64,000 nt of DNA from contig OY969903.1 in NCBI GenBank assembly GCA_963704405.1, forward strand, positions 3,162,001-3,226,000. The letters are read 5' to 3'. Every line of letters begins with the position of its first letter. The first letter of the stretch is position 1. The position numbers and the translations under genes were made by a program. The DNA is from MFD01213-c1 sp963704405. Its GTDB lineage: Bacteria > Planctomycetota > Phycisphaerae > Tepidisphaerales > Tepidisphaeraceae. The notes below the pieces were generated by a model, which saw nothing but the letters and a program-made list of their open reading frames with translations, did not search any database and was not told the origin of the DNA. Of the stretch, positions 27,649-38,886 are shown in pieces.

Positions 27649-27750
27649 GGATTTAATAGTCAGAGAAGTGGCCGCGACTGGTGACAACACCCGCTTCGAC
27701 GTGGCGCCTCAGCAGTCGCTTGCGGTGTTGACGCCCATAATCGCCGTCTG

Positions 27751-28161
27751 ATGTCACTGGTGAACATTTCCATGGCAGATGCACTCCCCGACGAACAAAT
27801 TTTTACCGCCATCGGCGAACATGGCTTCCACCGCCTCATAAGCGCCTTTTATCGGCGGGTGCAGGCCGATGACATCCTGTCCCCCCTCTACCCGCAAAAC
27901 GATTTCCCCGCCGCCGAAAACCGCCTTCGGGAATTTCTGATCCAGCGTTTCGGCGGCCCCGCCGCTTATAGCGCCGCCCGCGGTCATCCCCGGCTGCGCA
28001 TACGGCACGCACCTTTCAAAGTCGACCTGAAAGCCCGCAACCGCTGGATCGAACTAATGGAAGCAGCAATGGCCGAAGCATTGCTTCCGCCGGAAGCGGA
28101 ACCGGCACTTCGCAAATACTTTCAGGACACGGCCACACTCATGATGAACCATCCCGGATAA
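27751..28161 (+). CDS. Group II truncated haemoglobin
   Basis: A 136-residue trHbO-like globin. Landmarks are AFYRRVQADDILSPLYP, the FLIQRFGGPAAYSAARGHPRL region and the proximal haem His in LRIRHAPF. Family members bind O2 or NO and are linked to oxidative or nitrosative stress. The ATG at 27772 is an alternative start; neither has a strong ribosome binding site. Confidence 0.9.
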   Translation: MSLVNISMADALPDEQIFTAIGEHGFHRLISAFYRRVQADDILSPLYPQNDFPAAENRLREFLIQRFGGPAAYSAARGHPRLRIRHAPFKVDLKARNRWIELMEAAMAEALLPPEAEPALRKYFQDTATLMMNHPG

Positions 28162-28217
28162 CAGGGTCTGCGGATGACTTGTCCGCCGCCGTTTTTCTGC
28201 GATGCTTTACTGCAAAT

Positions 28218-28685
28218 ATGCTTACAACGGATTTTATTCTTCTGCGGCGATTGCGGTTGAAGATCGACCTCATTCCCGGTCCGCCGCACAATGACAAAGT
28301 TCTCTACAGCCAGGCGATCCAGGTCATCGCGCGCTACTCGGCCCAGGCCGTTGCCGCGGCGATCGGGAAGATCGCCAATGTCGCCATCGTCACCGACGGA
28401 AGCCGCGACCCCCGCGCCTGGCAATGGGTGTGGCGGGATGGTGACCGCTCCATTCGCATTGGCTTCAACATCCTCGGGAAAGAAATCGATTCAAACACCG
28501 CCTGGGGCGGCTCCACCCTAGAAATCGATTGTTTCGTCGGCGATTTGCTCGGTTTCTGGGCCCAGCTTCGCAAGACGCACACCGACACCTGGCTGCATTA
28601 TGACGGTCGCGTTTATACCGGCACGGGATTCATTGAAAAAATCAAACAGATGATCGAGGCCGAGGTCATCACCGACATCGTTTAA
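28218..28685 (+). CDS. Hypothetical protein
   Basis: A 155-residue soluble protein (168 if the ATG at 28179 is used). I do not recognise the family. The sequence has a helical AIQVIARYSAQAVAAAIGKI stretch, a beta-rich middle (WQWVWRDGDRSIRIGFN) and a C-terminal helix. It has no signal peptide or membrane segment. It follows the globin gene by 56 bp on the same strand. Confidence 0.55.
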   Translation: MLTTDFILLRRLRLKIDLIPGPPHNDKVLYSQAIQVIARYSAQAVAAAIGKIANVAIVTDGSRDPRAWQWVWRDGDRSIRIGFNILGKEIDSNTAWGGSTLEIDCFVGDLLGFWAQLRKTHTDTWLHYDGRVYTGTGFIEKIKQMIEAEVITDIV

Positions 28686-28836
28686 CTGTATTTCCGCCTT
28701 TGCGGCTGCTGCTGGTTTTAACGAATATGCGGGCAACGGGGGAAATTTAAGATGGGGGCCGCACATAATTTAGCCGTGCGGCCTGTTGCTTAGCGGTACA
28801 ATCCAACCTGTAGTTTTGCCAGAAACATAGGTGTGC

Positions 28837-29343
28837 ATGAAGCTGGTTGTAATCCGCCACGGGCGTGCCGGTTCGCCGGCGGAGTTTGTTCAAAGCGGAA
28901 TGACCGATGACCTTCGCCCGCTGACGATCGAAGGCCGTCGGCGCATACGTCACAACGCCGAGGGGCTGAAAAGATTAATCAAATCAATTGATGTCGTCGC
29001 CACCAGCCCCCTTGTGCGGTCGGTCGAAACCGCGCAAATCATCGCAAAAGAATTCGGTAAAGTGGCAGCCACCGAAGTAACCGCACTGTCCCCAGGCGGG
29101 AATCGCGAAAAAATAGTGGCATGGCTGAAGCACCAGCCTTTGACCACCACCGTTGCAATTGTTGGCCATGAGCCATCCCTCGGCGCGCTCATCACATGGC
29201 TCCTGAGCGGTCATGAAGAACCATTCCTCGAACTGAAAAAAGGCGGCGCGTGCTGCCTCACCTTGATTGACCGCATCGCGGCCGGCTCCGCCAGGCTCGA
29301 CTGGTTGATGACGCCATGGCAATTGCGGCGGTTCCGCCGCTGA
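28837..29343 (+). CDS. sixA: Phosphohistidine phosphatase SixA
   Basis: A 168-residue histidine phosphatase. The catalytic RHG motif is at the start (MKLVVIRHGRAGSP), and TSPLVRSVETAQII and VGHEPSLGALITWLL carry the further Arg and His of the branch. It removes phosphate from phosphohistidine on Hpt domains or PTS-like proteins. The ATG at 28837 fits the family start; a GTG two codons earlier is possible. A histidine kinase occurs elsewhere in the window, but no direct link is visible. Confidence 0.9.
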   Translation: MKLVVIRHGRAGSPAEFVQSGMTDDLRPLTIEGRRRIRHNAEGLKRLIKSIDVVATSPLVRSVETAQIIAKEFGKVAATEVTALSPGGNREKIVAWLKHQPLTTTVAIVGHEPSLGALITWLLSGHEEPFLELKKGGACCLTLIDRIAAGSARLDWLMTPWQLRRFRR

Positions 29344-29367
29344 ATCATGCACGATCCCAAAAGTCAC

Positions 29368-30474
29368 CTACCGCTGATAAATCGGCAGCAGCCGATAAGG
29401 GACCGACAGCGTCAAAATCGCCATTGAAGTGGCATAAACCCGTCCCGGTTCTTCAACAGTGCGGCTTACCGGCCATCCCCCATCCTGCTGCACCTGCTCG
29501 CCCAGCAATTGACCGGCAGAATTTTGCCAGACAGCCGGCCACGCCGAATCCCCCGCCTGATATGCCGCCTGCGTCGCGTAATACAGCGCGTAATAATGAA
29601 ATCGAGTCTGCTCGTTAACACTATTTTGCAATAGAAATTGCGTCGCCGCGCCCAGTTCCGGTCGATCGGCCGCGTCCATCAGGTAAAGACTCAGCACCGC
29701 CGTCCCGGTCATCGCCACCGAAGCCTCACCGCCGGGCTGATACGCAAAACCCTTCTCATCCGCTCGATAGCACTTCATCACATATTCCACGGCTCGCTGA
29801 ACGCGATCTTTCGGTACGTGAATCCCTACATCCTGCGCCGCCCGCAGCGCCAGCGCGTTCCATCCCGACAGCGAAAGATCGCTGTCGGTGGACGTCGGCT
29901 CATAACGCCATCCTCCCGAATTGTTCTGGTCCTTCTCTACATCCTGAGCGTCGAGAATGATCTTGACCGCCTTCTCCAGCGCCGCCCGGATGCTCACCCG
30001 ATTCGCCTCAACGGTTTCCGCTCCCAACGCCTCCACCAGCGCCAGTGTCGCAATCCCATGCCCATACATTCGGCTGCCTTCCACCTTGCCGAAATACCCA
30101 TCCGCGGGCTGCTGCTTGACCAGAAAGTCCACACCTCGCCGCACTGTTAACCCGAACTTACCAACATCGGCAGTATGTCCCGACGCCAGAAACGCCATTA
30201 CGGTCAATCCCGTCATCGCTATCCGCGGTCCCCCTCCATCACACGATCCATCCGCATTCTGCTGCTTGGCCAAAAATGCCAATCCTCGCTCCACCGCCGC
30301 ATCCAAATTGTTGGGCAAAATATCCTCCCCCCGCACGGCAGGAGCAACCACTAAAACAATCGCCAGCACCCCCGACATCAACGTGCGAATGCCACCACGC
30401 AGCAGGGGTGTTTTGTCTGTGTCCAACCGCGCAATTGCCAAAGCGGCACAAAACCGAAATCCAGCTCCCTTCAT
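29368..30474 (-). CDS. Secreted prenyltransferase/squalene-oxidase repeat protein
   Basis: A 368-residue protein with an alpha/alpha-toroid of repeats containing the family's Q-x-x-D-G-x-x/W pattern (AKQQNADGSCDGGGP, VKQQPADGYFGKV, QVQQDGGWPVS). It begins with a hydrophobic export signal (MSGVLAIVLVVAPAVRGED), which suggests the actual start may be the internal ATG at 30378. No terpene-cyclase DxDD motif is seen, so it is a structural relative, not a cyclase. Its ATG overlaps the stop of the upstream gene (ATGA), indicating coupling. It is the last gene of the DUF58/BatA block. Confidence 0.85.
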   Translation of the reverse strand: MKGAGFRFCAALAIARLDTDKTPLLRGGIRTLMSGVLAIVLVVAPAVRGEDILPNNLDAAVERGLAFLAKQQNADGSCDGGGPRIAMTGLTVMAFLASGHTADVGKFGLTVRRGVDFLVKQQPADGYFGKVEGSRMYGHGIATLALVEALGAETVEANRVSIRAALEKAVKIILDAQDVEKDQNNSGGWRYEPTSTDSDLSLSGWNALALRAAQDVGIHVPKDRVQRAVEYVMKCYRADEKGFAYQPGGEASVAMTGTAVLSLYLMDAADRPELGAATQFLLQNSVNEQTRFHYYALYYATQAAYQAGDSAWPAVWQNSAGQLLGEQVQQDGGWPVSRTVEEPGRVYATSMAILTLSVPYRLLPIYQR

Positions 30475-33400
30475 CTTCTTCCCCCTCCATCTCCCAATAC
30501 CTGAAAATAAATCTTTAACTGGTCCGCATATCCCCCCTGGTCTTCCTCATGTTTCACGGCGGTTGGCCCTGCCGTCGAACGATCATTCAGTTTGCCCCAC
30601 TGCTTAGCCTCAGGCGGCGCCACAACGTCTGCATCCGCATCACGCCTTGCCCAATCCATCCCCGGCATTGAATAAGCAGAAAACAACGACGCCATCACCG
30701 GAATTGCCGCCAACCGATCGGCGGCAGCGCGGCGAACCGCCTCTTCCCGCGCGCGCATCAGCGCATCTTCAACCCCCCGCTGGTTTTTGACAGCGATGGC
30801 CAAATTCACCGCAGCTTCTCCCATCACTTCCACCGCGGCACTCGCATATCGATTTGCCGACAACAACGATTCCGGCGGCCCTGTTTGCCGCCACTCCTTT
30901 GCAACTGAATCCGACATCGCTTTAATTTTCGCACCAATCTCCAGCTCTCGACTCCTGAGTCCCGCCCGGTCGGCCTGCGCTGTTTCGGTGTCCGCCCTCA
31001 ACCGCTCCTGCGAAGCAATTAATTGCTCGATACTTTCCACAACCGACATCGATCGCTCAACCGCCTCCTGTGCCGCATTAACCCCGGCCCAGTTCATATC
31101 TCCCGCCGGCATGGTTGTCGCCTTCATTCTCGCCTCATCCAGTTTGCGCGCATCGTCAGGTCGGCGCTCGCTGCTCGCGGCGCTGGCTTCCATCGCCAGA
31201 TTCACCAGTGCTGCGCCTTTGGAAGCATCATCCGTCATCGCCATATCCGCTTCGCCCGCCCATCGCCGCATCAATTCTCTAGCCTTCACAGCGTTCCCTC
31301 GAATTTGCACGGCTTCATCTGTCGCCGAAGCATCAGCCGTAAGAATTAAATTGTGTTCCTGAGCCATCGCATCGAGCGCCGCCGGATATGCTGTTTTCGG
31401 TTCCTCATCCGGCCGAGCGCTTGGCCCGGCTTCATCCAGCATCAACCGCGCCGCGGCCCGCCCGGCCAATTGCAAATCCCGGGCTCGAATAACATTCGCG
31501 TCAGGCCGAAGCGCTTCCGCCTGCGCGGCCATTGCAAGCCGCTGATCCAATCTCAAAGCCCACGCGCTCCGCTTTCCCAGTTCTTCCGCCCATTCGCGCG
31601 AAGCCGCTATAAAATCCCATGGCTTCTGCGTTTTCATCCATTCCTTCGCGGCTGAAACTTTTTGCTGAAGCTGGCTATCGATGTCAGCCGCATCAGGATC
31701 GATGCCCACTGTCCTTGTCGCGGTCGCAATCTGCTGCGCGATCCAGCCGACTTCATCGCGCTGCACTTCGCTGATCTCATGACCACCAGCCCTCGAAAGC
31801 CGCACAACTTCCGCAAGCGCTGCACGATCTCCCAACACTTTCGCCGCAGTTTCTCCATCGCTCATCAGCACCAACGATTCCTTCAGCGCCCGCACCGCAT
31901 CGGTTATCACGCGTATCCGCACGATAGCCTCATGAATCAGGTCCGGCCCTTCCTGAACCGCGCCAAGCTGCCCGGCGAACGTCGAGCATAACTGAACCGA
32001 ATCCACCATCCCCGCAAGCGACACCGACATCGCAGGCGAACCGCTATGCACAATCGCGCGCATCAAACTTCGCCGAAGCATGGCCGACGTCTCATCCATT
32101 TCCGCCAGGTTCCCCCGCACCCCTGCCATGATCTGCTCATATCCCTCCGGCGGCTGATCAGCCAACTGCTCCGCCTTTTTCAGGCCTCCCTCGGCCGCTT
32201 CCACATTACCCGTGAGCTTTTCCGCAAGCCGTCGAGCATCCAGTAAATCCGCGAGCCGCTGCCGCGCGGCCTCCCCGATTCCGCTTAATGTCACCAGCAC
32301 ATGCCGCAATTCACTTCTTCCCGTCAACCCCGCCGTATCCTGCCCCTCGAGCCAGATCGAAATCACATCCCCCGGCGCCGCCTTCGCCTCCATTAAATCC
32401 ACATCCGTAACCCCAGCTGCCTGCCGATCATCACCGCCCAGTTTCACCTCATCAGACAGCACCGGCCCATCCAAATTCACTTGCATCCGGGCGGCCAATT
32501 TCACCAATCCATAATCATCCCCCACCTCATATTCAATCGGCAAAACCTCACCGGCTCCCGCCACCATATCCCCCGCCGGCTTGATCAGCCGCACCACCGG
32601 CGGACGATCTGCAATTGCATGGATCAAAGTTGTCTTCGGTCCTATCCCATTCACACCATTCATCCCGGTCAGCCGCACGTCATACCGCTGATCGCTTTTA
32701 ACCAGCAAGTTCACTTCGCGTACCGCCGGGTCCGAAGTCGGCGTCGATTCAACAGTCTCTTCGCCCACTACTACCGATGCCTCCCGCAACGGCTGAGTGC
32801 ATTTCAGTTGCAGCAGAACCTGAGTTCCCACCGGCGCCTCAATCGTTCCCTCGGCATTCGTTACGGTTGTTGAAGCACGATTCATATACGCCGGATACAC
32901 ATACCGCATCCGAAACGCCGCCACCGCCGGAACCCGCAGCACATGCACCAGGTATGTGCGGCTTGTGGCGTCCCCCGCCGTCACGAAATAACTCACATCG
33001 CGATCCAACATCGGAATCATGAACGTGAAGACATCTCCCTTCACCGCCGCCATGGGCCACATGGCCCATGACTGTCCGTTCTGCGACGTATGCAAAACAA
33101 CCGCTCCATCATTCAACCGCGCTACCGTCGCACTGATCAATAGCGACCTTTGCTCCTGCATCTCCACCGATCCCGGTTTAACACTCAGCCCGGTCGTCGT
33201 CGCGGCCGGCACCGCCGCCAACGGTTCCACCAACCTCCGCAACAGCCGCGGCAAACCTACCGCCGGCGCCATCGCCAGTCCGGCAAACGCCAGGAGAAGA
33301 ATCCCCACCACCATCCACGCCAGCAGCGCCGGCCGCACCGGCACGAGATCCGACAAGGCGGCATCTTCCATCTGATCCGCCACTTCCGCAGCCAGTTGAT

Positions 33401-33773
33401 CCAGCATCTCCCCCGCCGCACGATGTTCCGACCGCGCGATGAATTGCGACACCACAGTAATCAGCCGTTGATCGAAGTCTTTCTGCCTGCGTTCGATAGC
33501 CGCGCTCGCTTCCACCCAATCAAATCCCCGCCGCATCCACGGCCGGATATGCTTTGCCGCAAAAACCAGCAGCACACCCACACTGCAAGCCAGCGAAACC
33601 AATCGCACCCAACCTTCCTCCGCCATCACCCGATCAAGTACACAGGCCACGAGCATCCACCCAAGCAATCCCGCCGACATTAAACCGATAGCGCGCACGG
33701 TTTCTATGCGTCGTCGCCGTGCGACATACGCACTGATGTACTTCCGAATCTCATCCGGCAGCGCTGCGCTCAT
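30471..33773 (-). CDS. Large DUF4175-like membrane and coiled-coil protein
   Basis: An 1100-residue protein with two membrane segments near residues 28-75 and one near 150-175, then a periplasmic beta-rich region (about 190-520) and a long alanine-rich helical region with coiled-coil character to the end. The layout matches the DUF4175 proteins that accompany BatA/DUF58 genes in planctomycetes. Function is unknown; it probably scaffolds an envelope complex. It overlaps the prenyltransferase-like gene by four bases. Confidence 0.75.
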   Translation of the reverse strand: MSAALPDEIRKYISAYVARRRRIETVRAIGLMSAGLLGWMLVACVLDRVMAEEGWVRLVSLACSVGVLLVFAAKHIRPWMRRGFDWVEASAAIERRQKDFDQRLITVVSQFIARSEHRAAGEMLDQLAAEVADQMEDAALSDLVPVRPALLAWMVVGILLLAFAGLAMAPAVGLPRLLRRLVEPLAAVPAATTTGLSVKPGSVEMQEQRSLLISATVARLNDGAVVLHTSQNGQSWAMWPMAAVKGDVFTFMIPMLDRDVSYFVTAGDATSRTYLVHVLRVPAVAAFRMRYVYPAYMNRASTTVTNAEGTIEAPVGTQVLLQLKCTQPLREASVVVGEETVESTPTSDPAVREVNLLVKSDQRYDVRLTGMNGVNGIGPKTTLIHAIADRPPVVRLIKPAGDMVAGAGEVLPIEYEVGDDYGLVKLAARMQVNLDGPVLSDEVKLGGDDRQAAGVTDVDLMEAKAAPGDVISIWLEGQDTAGLTGRSELRHVLVTLSGIGEAARQRLADLLDARRLAEKLTGNVEAAEGGLKKAEQLADQPPEGYEQIMAGVRGNLAEMDETSAMLRRSLMRAIVHSGSPAMSVSLAGMVDSVQLCSTFAGQLGAVQEGPDLIHEAIVRIRVITDAVRALKESLVLMSDGETAAKVLGDRAALAEVVRLSRAGGHEISEVQRDEVGWIAQQIATATRTVGIDPDAADIDSQLQQKVSAAKEWMKTQKPWDFIAASREWAEELGKRSAWALRLDQRLAMAAQAEALRPDANVIRARDLQLAGRAAARLMLDEAGPSARPDEEPKTAYPAALDAMAQEHNLILTADASATDEAVQIRGNAVKARELMRRWAGEADMAMTDDASKGAALVNLAMEASAASSERRPDDARKLDEARMKATTMPAGDMNWAGVNAAQEAVERSMSVVESIEQLIASQERLRADTETAQADRAGLRSRELEIGAKIKAMSDSVAKEWRQTGPPESLLSANRYASAAVEVMGEAAVNLAIAVKNQRGVEDALMRAREEAVRRAAADRLAAIPVMASLFSAYSMPGMDWARRDADADVVAPPEAKQWGKLNDRSTAGPTAVKHEEDQGGYADQLKIYFQVLGDGGGRR

Positions 33774-33809
33774 AGATCAAAAATCCAAACGTGCTTTAAT
33801 AAATATCAT

Positions 33810-36591
33810 TCACGCCAATCCAAATCGTTTCCGCATCGCCCATTCCAGCGCCAAACACCCCAGCGTGAAGGCAAAGAGATAAGGGCTATCCCATAATCTC
33901 CGCTCTGCCAGCGCGCGGAATCCTCCCGCGTATCGTTCAATTTCGCCGCCAGGGTATCGACCTGATCCAGCCGAATAAGCTCGCCTCCGGATGCCCGCGA
34001 CATCGTCCGCAAAACAGAATTGTCACCGTTCAAATCCGCCATCTCCGCTTCAAACGATCGCTTCACTGTGAGCGGCGCTCTGCGCGGACGCTTTCCTCGC
34101 CGTCCACCCTCAGCATGTACTTTCCCTCGTCCAGATCGGCCACGGCTGCAGAGAATCGCCCTGCCCCCGTCCCCGGCGTCATCCGGTACTTCCGCACGAC
34201 ACTGCCATCCTGCACCACCTGCAATGAGTACGATGCTTTCTTCGTAGGCAAACCATCTGCCCCCAACACTCGCGCCCGCACATGCACCACATCGCCCGGC
34301 GGCGTTTCAATCGCATCCGCATCGAGCGACACACTTGCCAATCCCTGCCCATGCGATTGCGCTTCATAGGGCTCCTCCGCCGCATAACGAATCAACTGCA
34401 ACCAGAAGCGATCCTGGTCCCGCTCCCCTACTTTGTATCGCCATCGCCACGTTTCATTTGCGCCAAAGAACAGCGTCCGTCCCGCACCCACGCGGCTCTC
34501 CGTCAGTACCGCCGCTCCCGAATCACTCTCCACGAGCAGCGCCCGGGAGTTGGATTTCAACTTCGCCACCGGCAAAAACCGAAAGAACGCCGGCAACTGC
34601 TCCCAGCGATGCTCGTTGGTTTCCATTTCATCGCCCAATTGCATCGCATCGATTTTTTCCACCAAAGTCGCGGGCGTCAGGTGCACCGCGGGCCGCTCGC
34701 CGGGCCACGTTTGCCAGACCGGCGCCGGCGATGTAAACGGCAGCAGCGCCGCCGTCACCGGATTTCCCAGATACTCCCCGGGAACATGCGCATCCCCCGC
34801 GATCAAAATCACGCTCCCCCCAAGATCCGTCACCAGTCGCCGCATCGCCGCCCATTGCTCCGCATCCAGCGAACTTATGCCAACATCAAACAGCAAAACC
34901 ACATCCTGCCTCAGGATTTCATCGGGCGTCAGCGGAAATGAATTTCCCCGCGCTTGCGTCGCGCTTGAAGCATTCAGTACCTGTCCGCCGCTTCCCGGAT
35001 CTTTCTTCGCCGTTGAATCCGCCCGCTGCGCCAAAATCCCATCTTTCAGTTCCGCCCAGGGAGCCCGCGCCAGCGCATTGCGGACATACTGATAATCCCA
35101 TCCTGCTGCTCCGGCATAAGCCGCCACGCGAATTTTCTGATTCAGCACCTTCACCCACCGCTCGGCGTGGTTATTCTCCACCGTCGCTTCACCCGGCAGC
35201 GGCGCCACGTCAATCGCGACCTTCTGCGGCCCCATTGCTGTCGCCTTGGCCGAAAATTCCACCGAAACCAGTTTCCCGTCCGCAAGATCAATAAATTGCG
35301 TCTGGGTCACGTCCCCTGCCGTAAACAGAATCTCTGCCCGCCCTTTTTCCATTCCCGTCGCCCGAATATCCGCCCGCACATGGATTGTTTCCCCGATAAA
35401 CGCGCTGCTCGGAGCGCTCATATGAAGCACCGAAACATCCCTTACCCCATTGAGCGAAGAGACCCGCACCCCATATACCGGCACCCCGGATACCGACAAC
35501 CCCGAAGGCACCATGGCATCTCCCCCGACCTGCCGCCCATCCGTCAACACCACCACCGCCCGCACCGCCGTGCCGGTCAATTGATCCAGCAGCGTCTGCA
35601 CCGCTCCCGTCAGATTGCTCACCGAACCTTCCGCCACGACAGGCTGCGGCGAAGGCGTCACCCCTTCCGGCTGCGCCGAAAACGGCGAAATGCGATCTCC
35701 AAACCCAAACACCAACACCGGCGCCGCACCTCCCAACTGGCTCACCAGGCCATGGGCGCCGCGCACCGCTTCCAGCGCAAGCTGAAGCCGCGATTGGGAC
35801 GACAGCTCAATGCAAGTATCCCGAACTTCCGGGTTATTCTTGAACAGTTCCTCATCCGCCGCCAACCTCAACCGCTCAGCTTCCGTCGCCGCCAACCGCG
35901 CCCGCTGCTGCACCACATCCAGCCACTTCATCTGCGTGTCATCCGTCAAATCTGCGGCCAACTGCGCCGTCACCCCGCGCAAAACATCCGCATCGCTTCG
36001 GCCGGATACCTGCTCCATCACCGATCGCGCCGTCTGCTGAAGTTGCAACACAATCTGGTCAAGGCGTGCCCTGGCGGCGGCCTCTCCCCGCCCGGCCAGC
36101 TTCGCATAGTCCCAATCTCGCCGCGCCCGCTCCGCCGCATCGGATCGCGCCACCAGCCGGTCGGTATCCGCCTGCAGCGCTGCTGCATGGGCATCGCGCA
36201 GGTCCGGCGAAATCCGTCCCAGCGCCGAAGCAATCGCCACCCACTCTCCCCACGGCCGCCCGACATCCGCCACGCTCATGCTCCGCGACGTATCTACAAG
36301 GAAAACGATCGCCCCTCGCTCCGTCGAGTTCTTTACCCGACTCATCACCGGCTGCAACATGGAAATCGCCAGCGCCCCCAGTGCCCCCGCCCGCAACCCC
36401 GGCAATACCCACCGCCACGCTCCGCCAATCGATCGCACCTGCGACGGATACAAAAAATAAATCGCCGCCGCAATCGCCACAAGCATCCCCAGTACCGCTG
36501 GAAAATGCTGTAGTCCGCGCCAATAAAACACTCCAATGAGGCCGCCGCGCACCGGAAACTGCACGATTATCAATCGGTCCAATGCCGTCAT
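33810..36591 (-). pseudogene. VWA-domain membrane protein (BatA-block), two frameshifts near its 3' end
   Basis: Residues 1-842 are open: two membrane segments, a von Willebrand A domain with the metal-site motif VDTSRSMS (DxSxS), an Ala-rich insertion and a C-terminal glutamine-amidotransferase-like region (LLFDVGISSLDAEQW, GGSVILIAGD). After residue 840 the continuation (VKRSFEAEMADLNGD, GELIRLDQVDTLAAKL) is in another frame, and the final membrane segment (SPYLFAFTLGCLALEWAM) in a third. One base is missing near 34066 and one near 33885. Restored length is about 927 residues. It lies 15 bp after the next BatA gene in the operon. Confidence 0.75.
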
Positions 36592-36606
36592 CCAATCACC
36601 TCCTTC

Positions 36607-38842
36607 CTATGCCGACCACCATCGCGCCACGATCATTTCCAGCACTCCCAGCCCAATCGCACAAGCCAGCACCATTGCCCAAAGCTCCCGCCCCGCGCGA
36701 TCGCGTGCGACGACAGACGCCACTGCCGTCACCGCCGGATCGACCCGCTCATACCCCACTCGGCCAGCCAGCGTCCGGGACTGCGACTCACTCACCACCG
36801 CCAAATTGGACTCCGCCCGCGGCGTCATCACGACAAAGTGCAATCGAGATTCCCTCCCACCACCGCGATACCTCAACTGATATACACCCGGTTCATCCGT
36901 CCGCGCAAACCGCACATCAATCCGGTTCTCCACTCGTGTCACCGGCAGCACTTCCCAGCGCCCGTTCGGCAAACGCATCGTCACCGACTTCTCATCCGCC
37001 GCCGCGTCAATTGAAGTAATGATCGGCTGCCCCGGCAGCAGGTTCCGGTTGGCGCTCCCGCCGCCCGCAAGGTATCGCACCGCCGACTGCACGAAAGGCA
37101 AATAAAAATTTGTCGACGGCAAATTCGTCCAATCCGCATCCAGCGCCGTCGTCACCAGCAGGACCCGCCCGCGTCCCGCCCCGCTTTCAATCAAAAAGGG
37201 CTTCCCGGACCTATAGCTTCCCAGCACCCGCGCAGCCGCCTCCGGCTTGGGGGCCGCCGGGAAATACCTCGTTATCCCCGCCGGCGGCAAAGGATTCACC
37301 TGCCCCTGCAAAAACTGAAACACCGGATGATTCAAATCCAGCGCCGCCAGCGTCGTCGCCATTGATCCGTCGGCCGGCGTTGCCGCGGACAAAATCGCCG
37401 GCAAAATCCCAGCCCCAAAGCGATACAGTTCCCCCTTGTATTCTTCGGCGCTCGATCTTTTTCCCGGCGCGATCAGCACGCCTCCGCCTCCGTAGACATA
37501 TTGCTCAAGCGCCCGCGCCTCGATCGCATTCACCCCTTCAACATTCGCCAGGATCAGCACGTTAAATCGATCCAGATCCGTCCCTGCCCATTTTCCCGGC
37601 GCGATCATCGACACCTGCGCCAAGTCAGCTCCGGTCCGACCGGTGGTTGCGTAAGGCGCAGTGCAAGCCGAATGAATTCCCCGGCGTTCTTCGGAGCTTC
37701 GGCTGTAGCGCTTGTCGCGGCATTTCCGGGCTGCGTCTCACCCGAAACCTGCGTTGCCGGGGATGCCGATCCTGCGGCTTCCGCCTTTTGCTGATCAACC
37801 GCATCTCCGCTCACAATCAGCACGCGCAGCGGGGCTGTCACATCCATTGCATAATCCAGCGCATCATCCGTCTTCAGTCCGGATGAAGCCACCTCCGCCT
37901 TCACCACGTGCGAGCCTGCCTCCTCGAATAAAACCGTTGCCCTTACCGTTCCCGTTGAATTCGGCGCCAGCGTCATCGTCGTATCCGCAAGCAATCGAGT
38001 TCCCGTCGTGAGCTTCACCGGCATCGCATTCGCGGAATGTCCCCATAATTACGCACATGGACCTGCATCTCCACCGGCTGTCCCACCGTCGCCGGTGGAT
38101 TCAGCACCTCAATTGCCTCTGCCACCACATTGTCCGCCGCCTCGCTCCCCACAGGCAAAACGGTCACCCGCGGCCTCCCATCCGCCGCCCATCGCGCCTG
38201 CCAAGCCCGATGAAACGCCTCATTCACATTCCGCCAGCTCACCGCCTGCCGATCACCAACCACAAAAATTTCGCGGTTCATCCGCTCGTCATACCGCTGC
38301 AGCACATCCGCGGCCGCATTCAACGCTTCCGCATTATCCGCCTCTCCAAACCCCTGCTGCAATCCCACCACGCGCGCCGCGACCGATTGCAAATCGCTGC
38401 TCGGCGCCTGCTCGGACGGCGGCTGCGCCGTTCCCGTTAAGATCAGCGAAACCTGGTCCCCTCGATTCATCGCCGAGAGAATCTGCAACACCACCTCGCG
38501 CGCCTGATCGAGCCGCGTTTTTCCGTTCTCTTCATATCCCATGCTCGCCGAATCATCGAGGATGATGACGGCGGTCGTCCGCCCACCGCCGGCCGGGTTG
38601 GCTTTTGCCTGCAGCGCCGGCCGCGCCAGCGCTACGGCCAGCGCCGCCACCATCCCCATCCGCAGGGCCAGAAGCACCCATTGTTTCAGCTTCGCCGTCC
38701 GCCGCTGCCGCGCCTCCGCACCGGCGAGAAACATCATTGCCCCCCAATCGACGCTTCGATATCGCGCCCGGCTCAGCAGATGTAAAAACAGCGGCGCCGC
38801 CGCCCCTCCAATGCCTGCAAGCATAACCGGATTCAAAAACAT
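36607..38842 (-). pseudogene. BatA (aerotolerance-like) VWA protein, two frameshifts
   Basis: Starts with the BatA N-terminal domain: MFLNPVMLAGIGGAAAPLFL, then HLLSRARYRSVDW and a second membrane segment. A VWA domain with ILDDSASMGYE follows, then a CARDB-like stretch and a C-terminal amidotransferase-like domain ending in a membrane helix (LWAMVLACAIGLGVLEMIV). The frame breaks near 38030 (after VHVRNYGDIPR) and near 37637 (after LTQPPVG). In each case one missing base explains the break. Restored length is about 745 residues. Related proteins sit with MoxR and DUF58 genes; biochemical role unknown. Confidence 0.78.
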
Positions 38843-38886
38843 GCCGCTTCTCGCAAAGGGCCTTTAATGCAATCGCAAAATCCCGT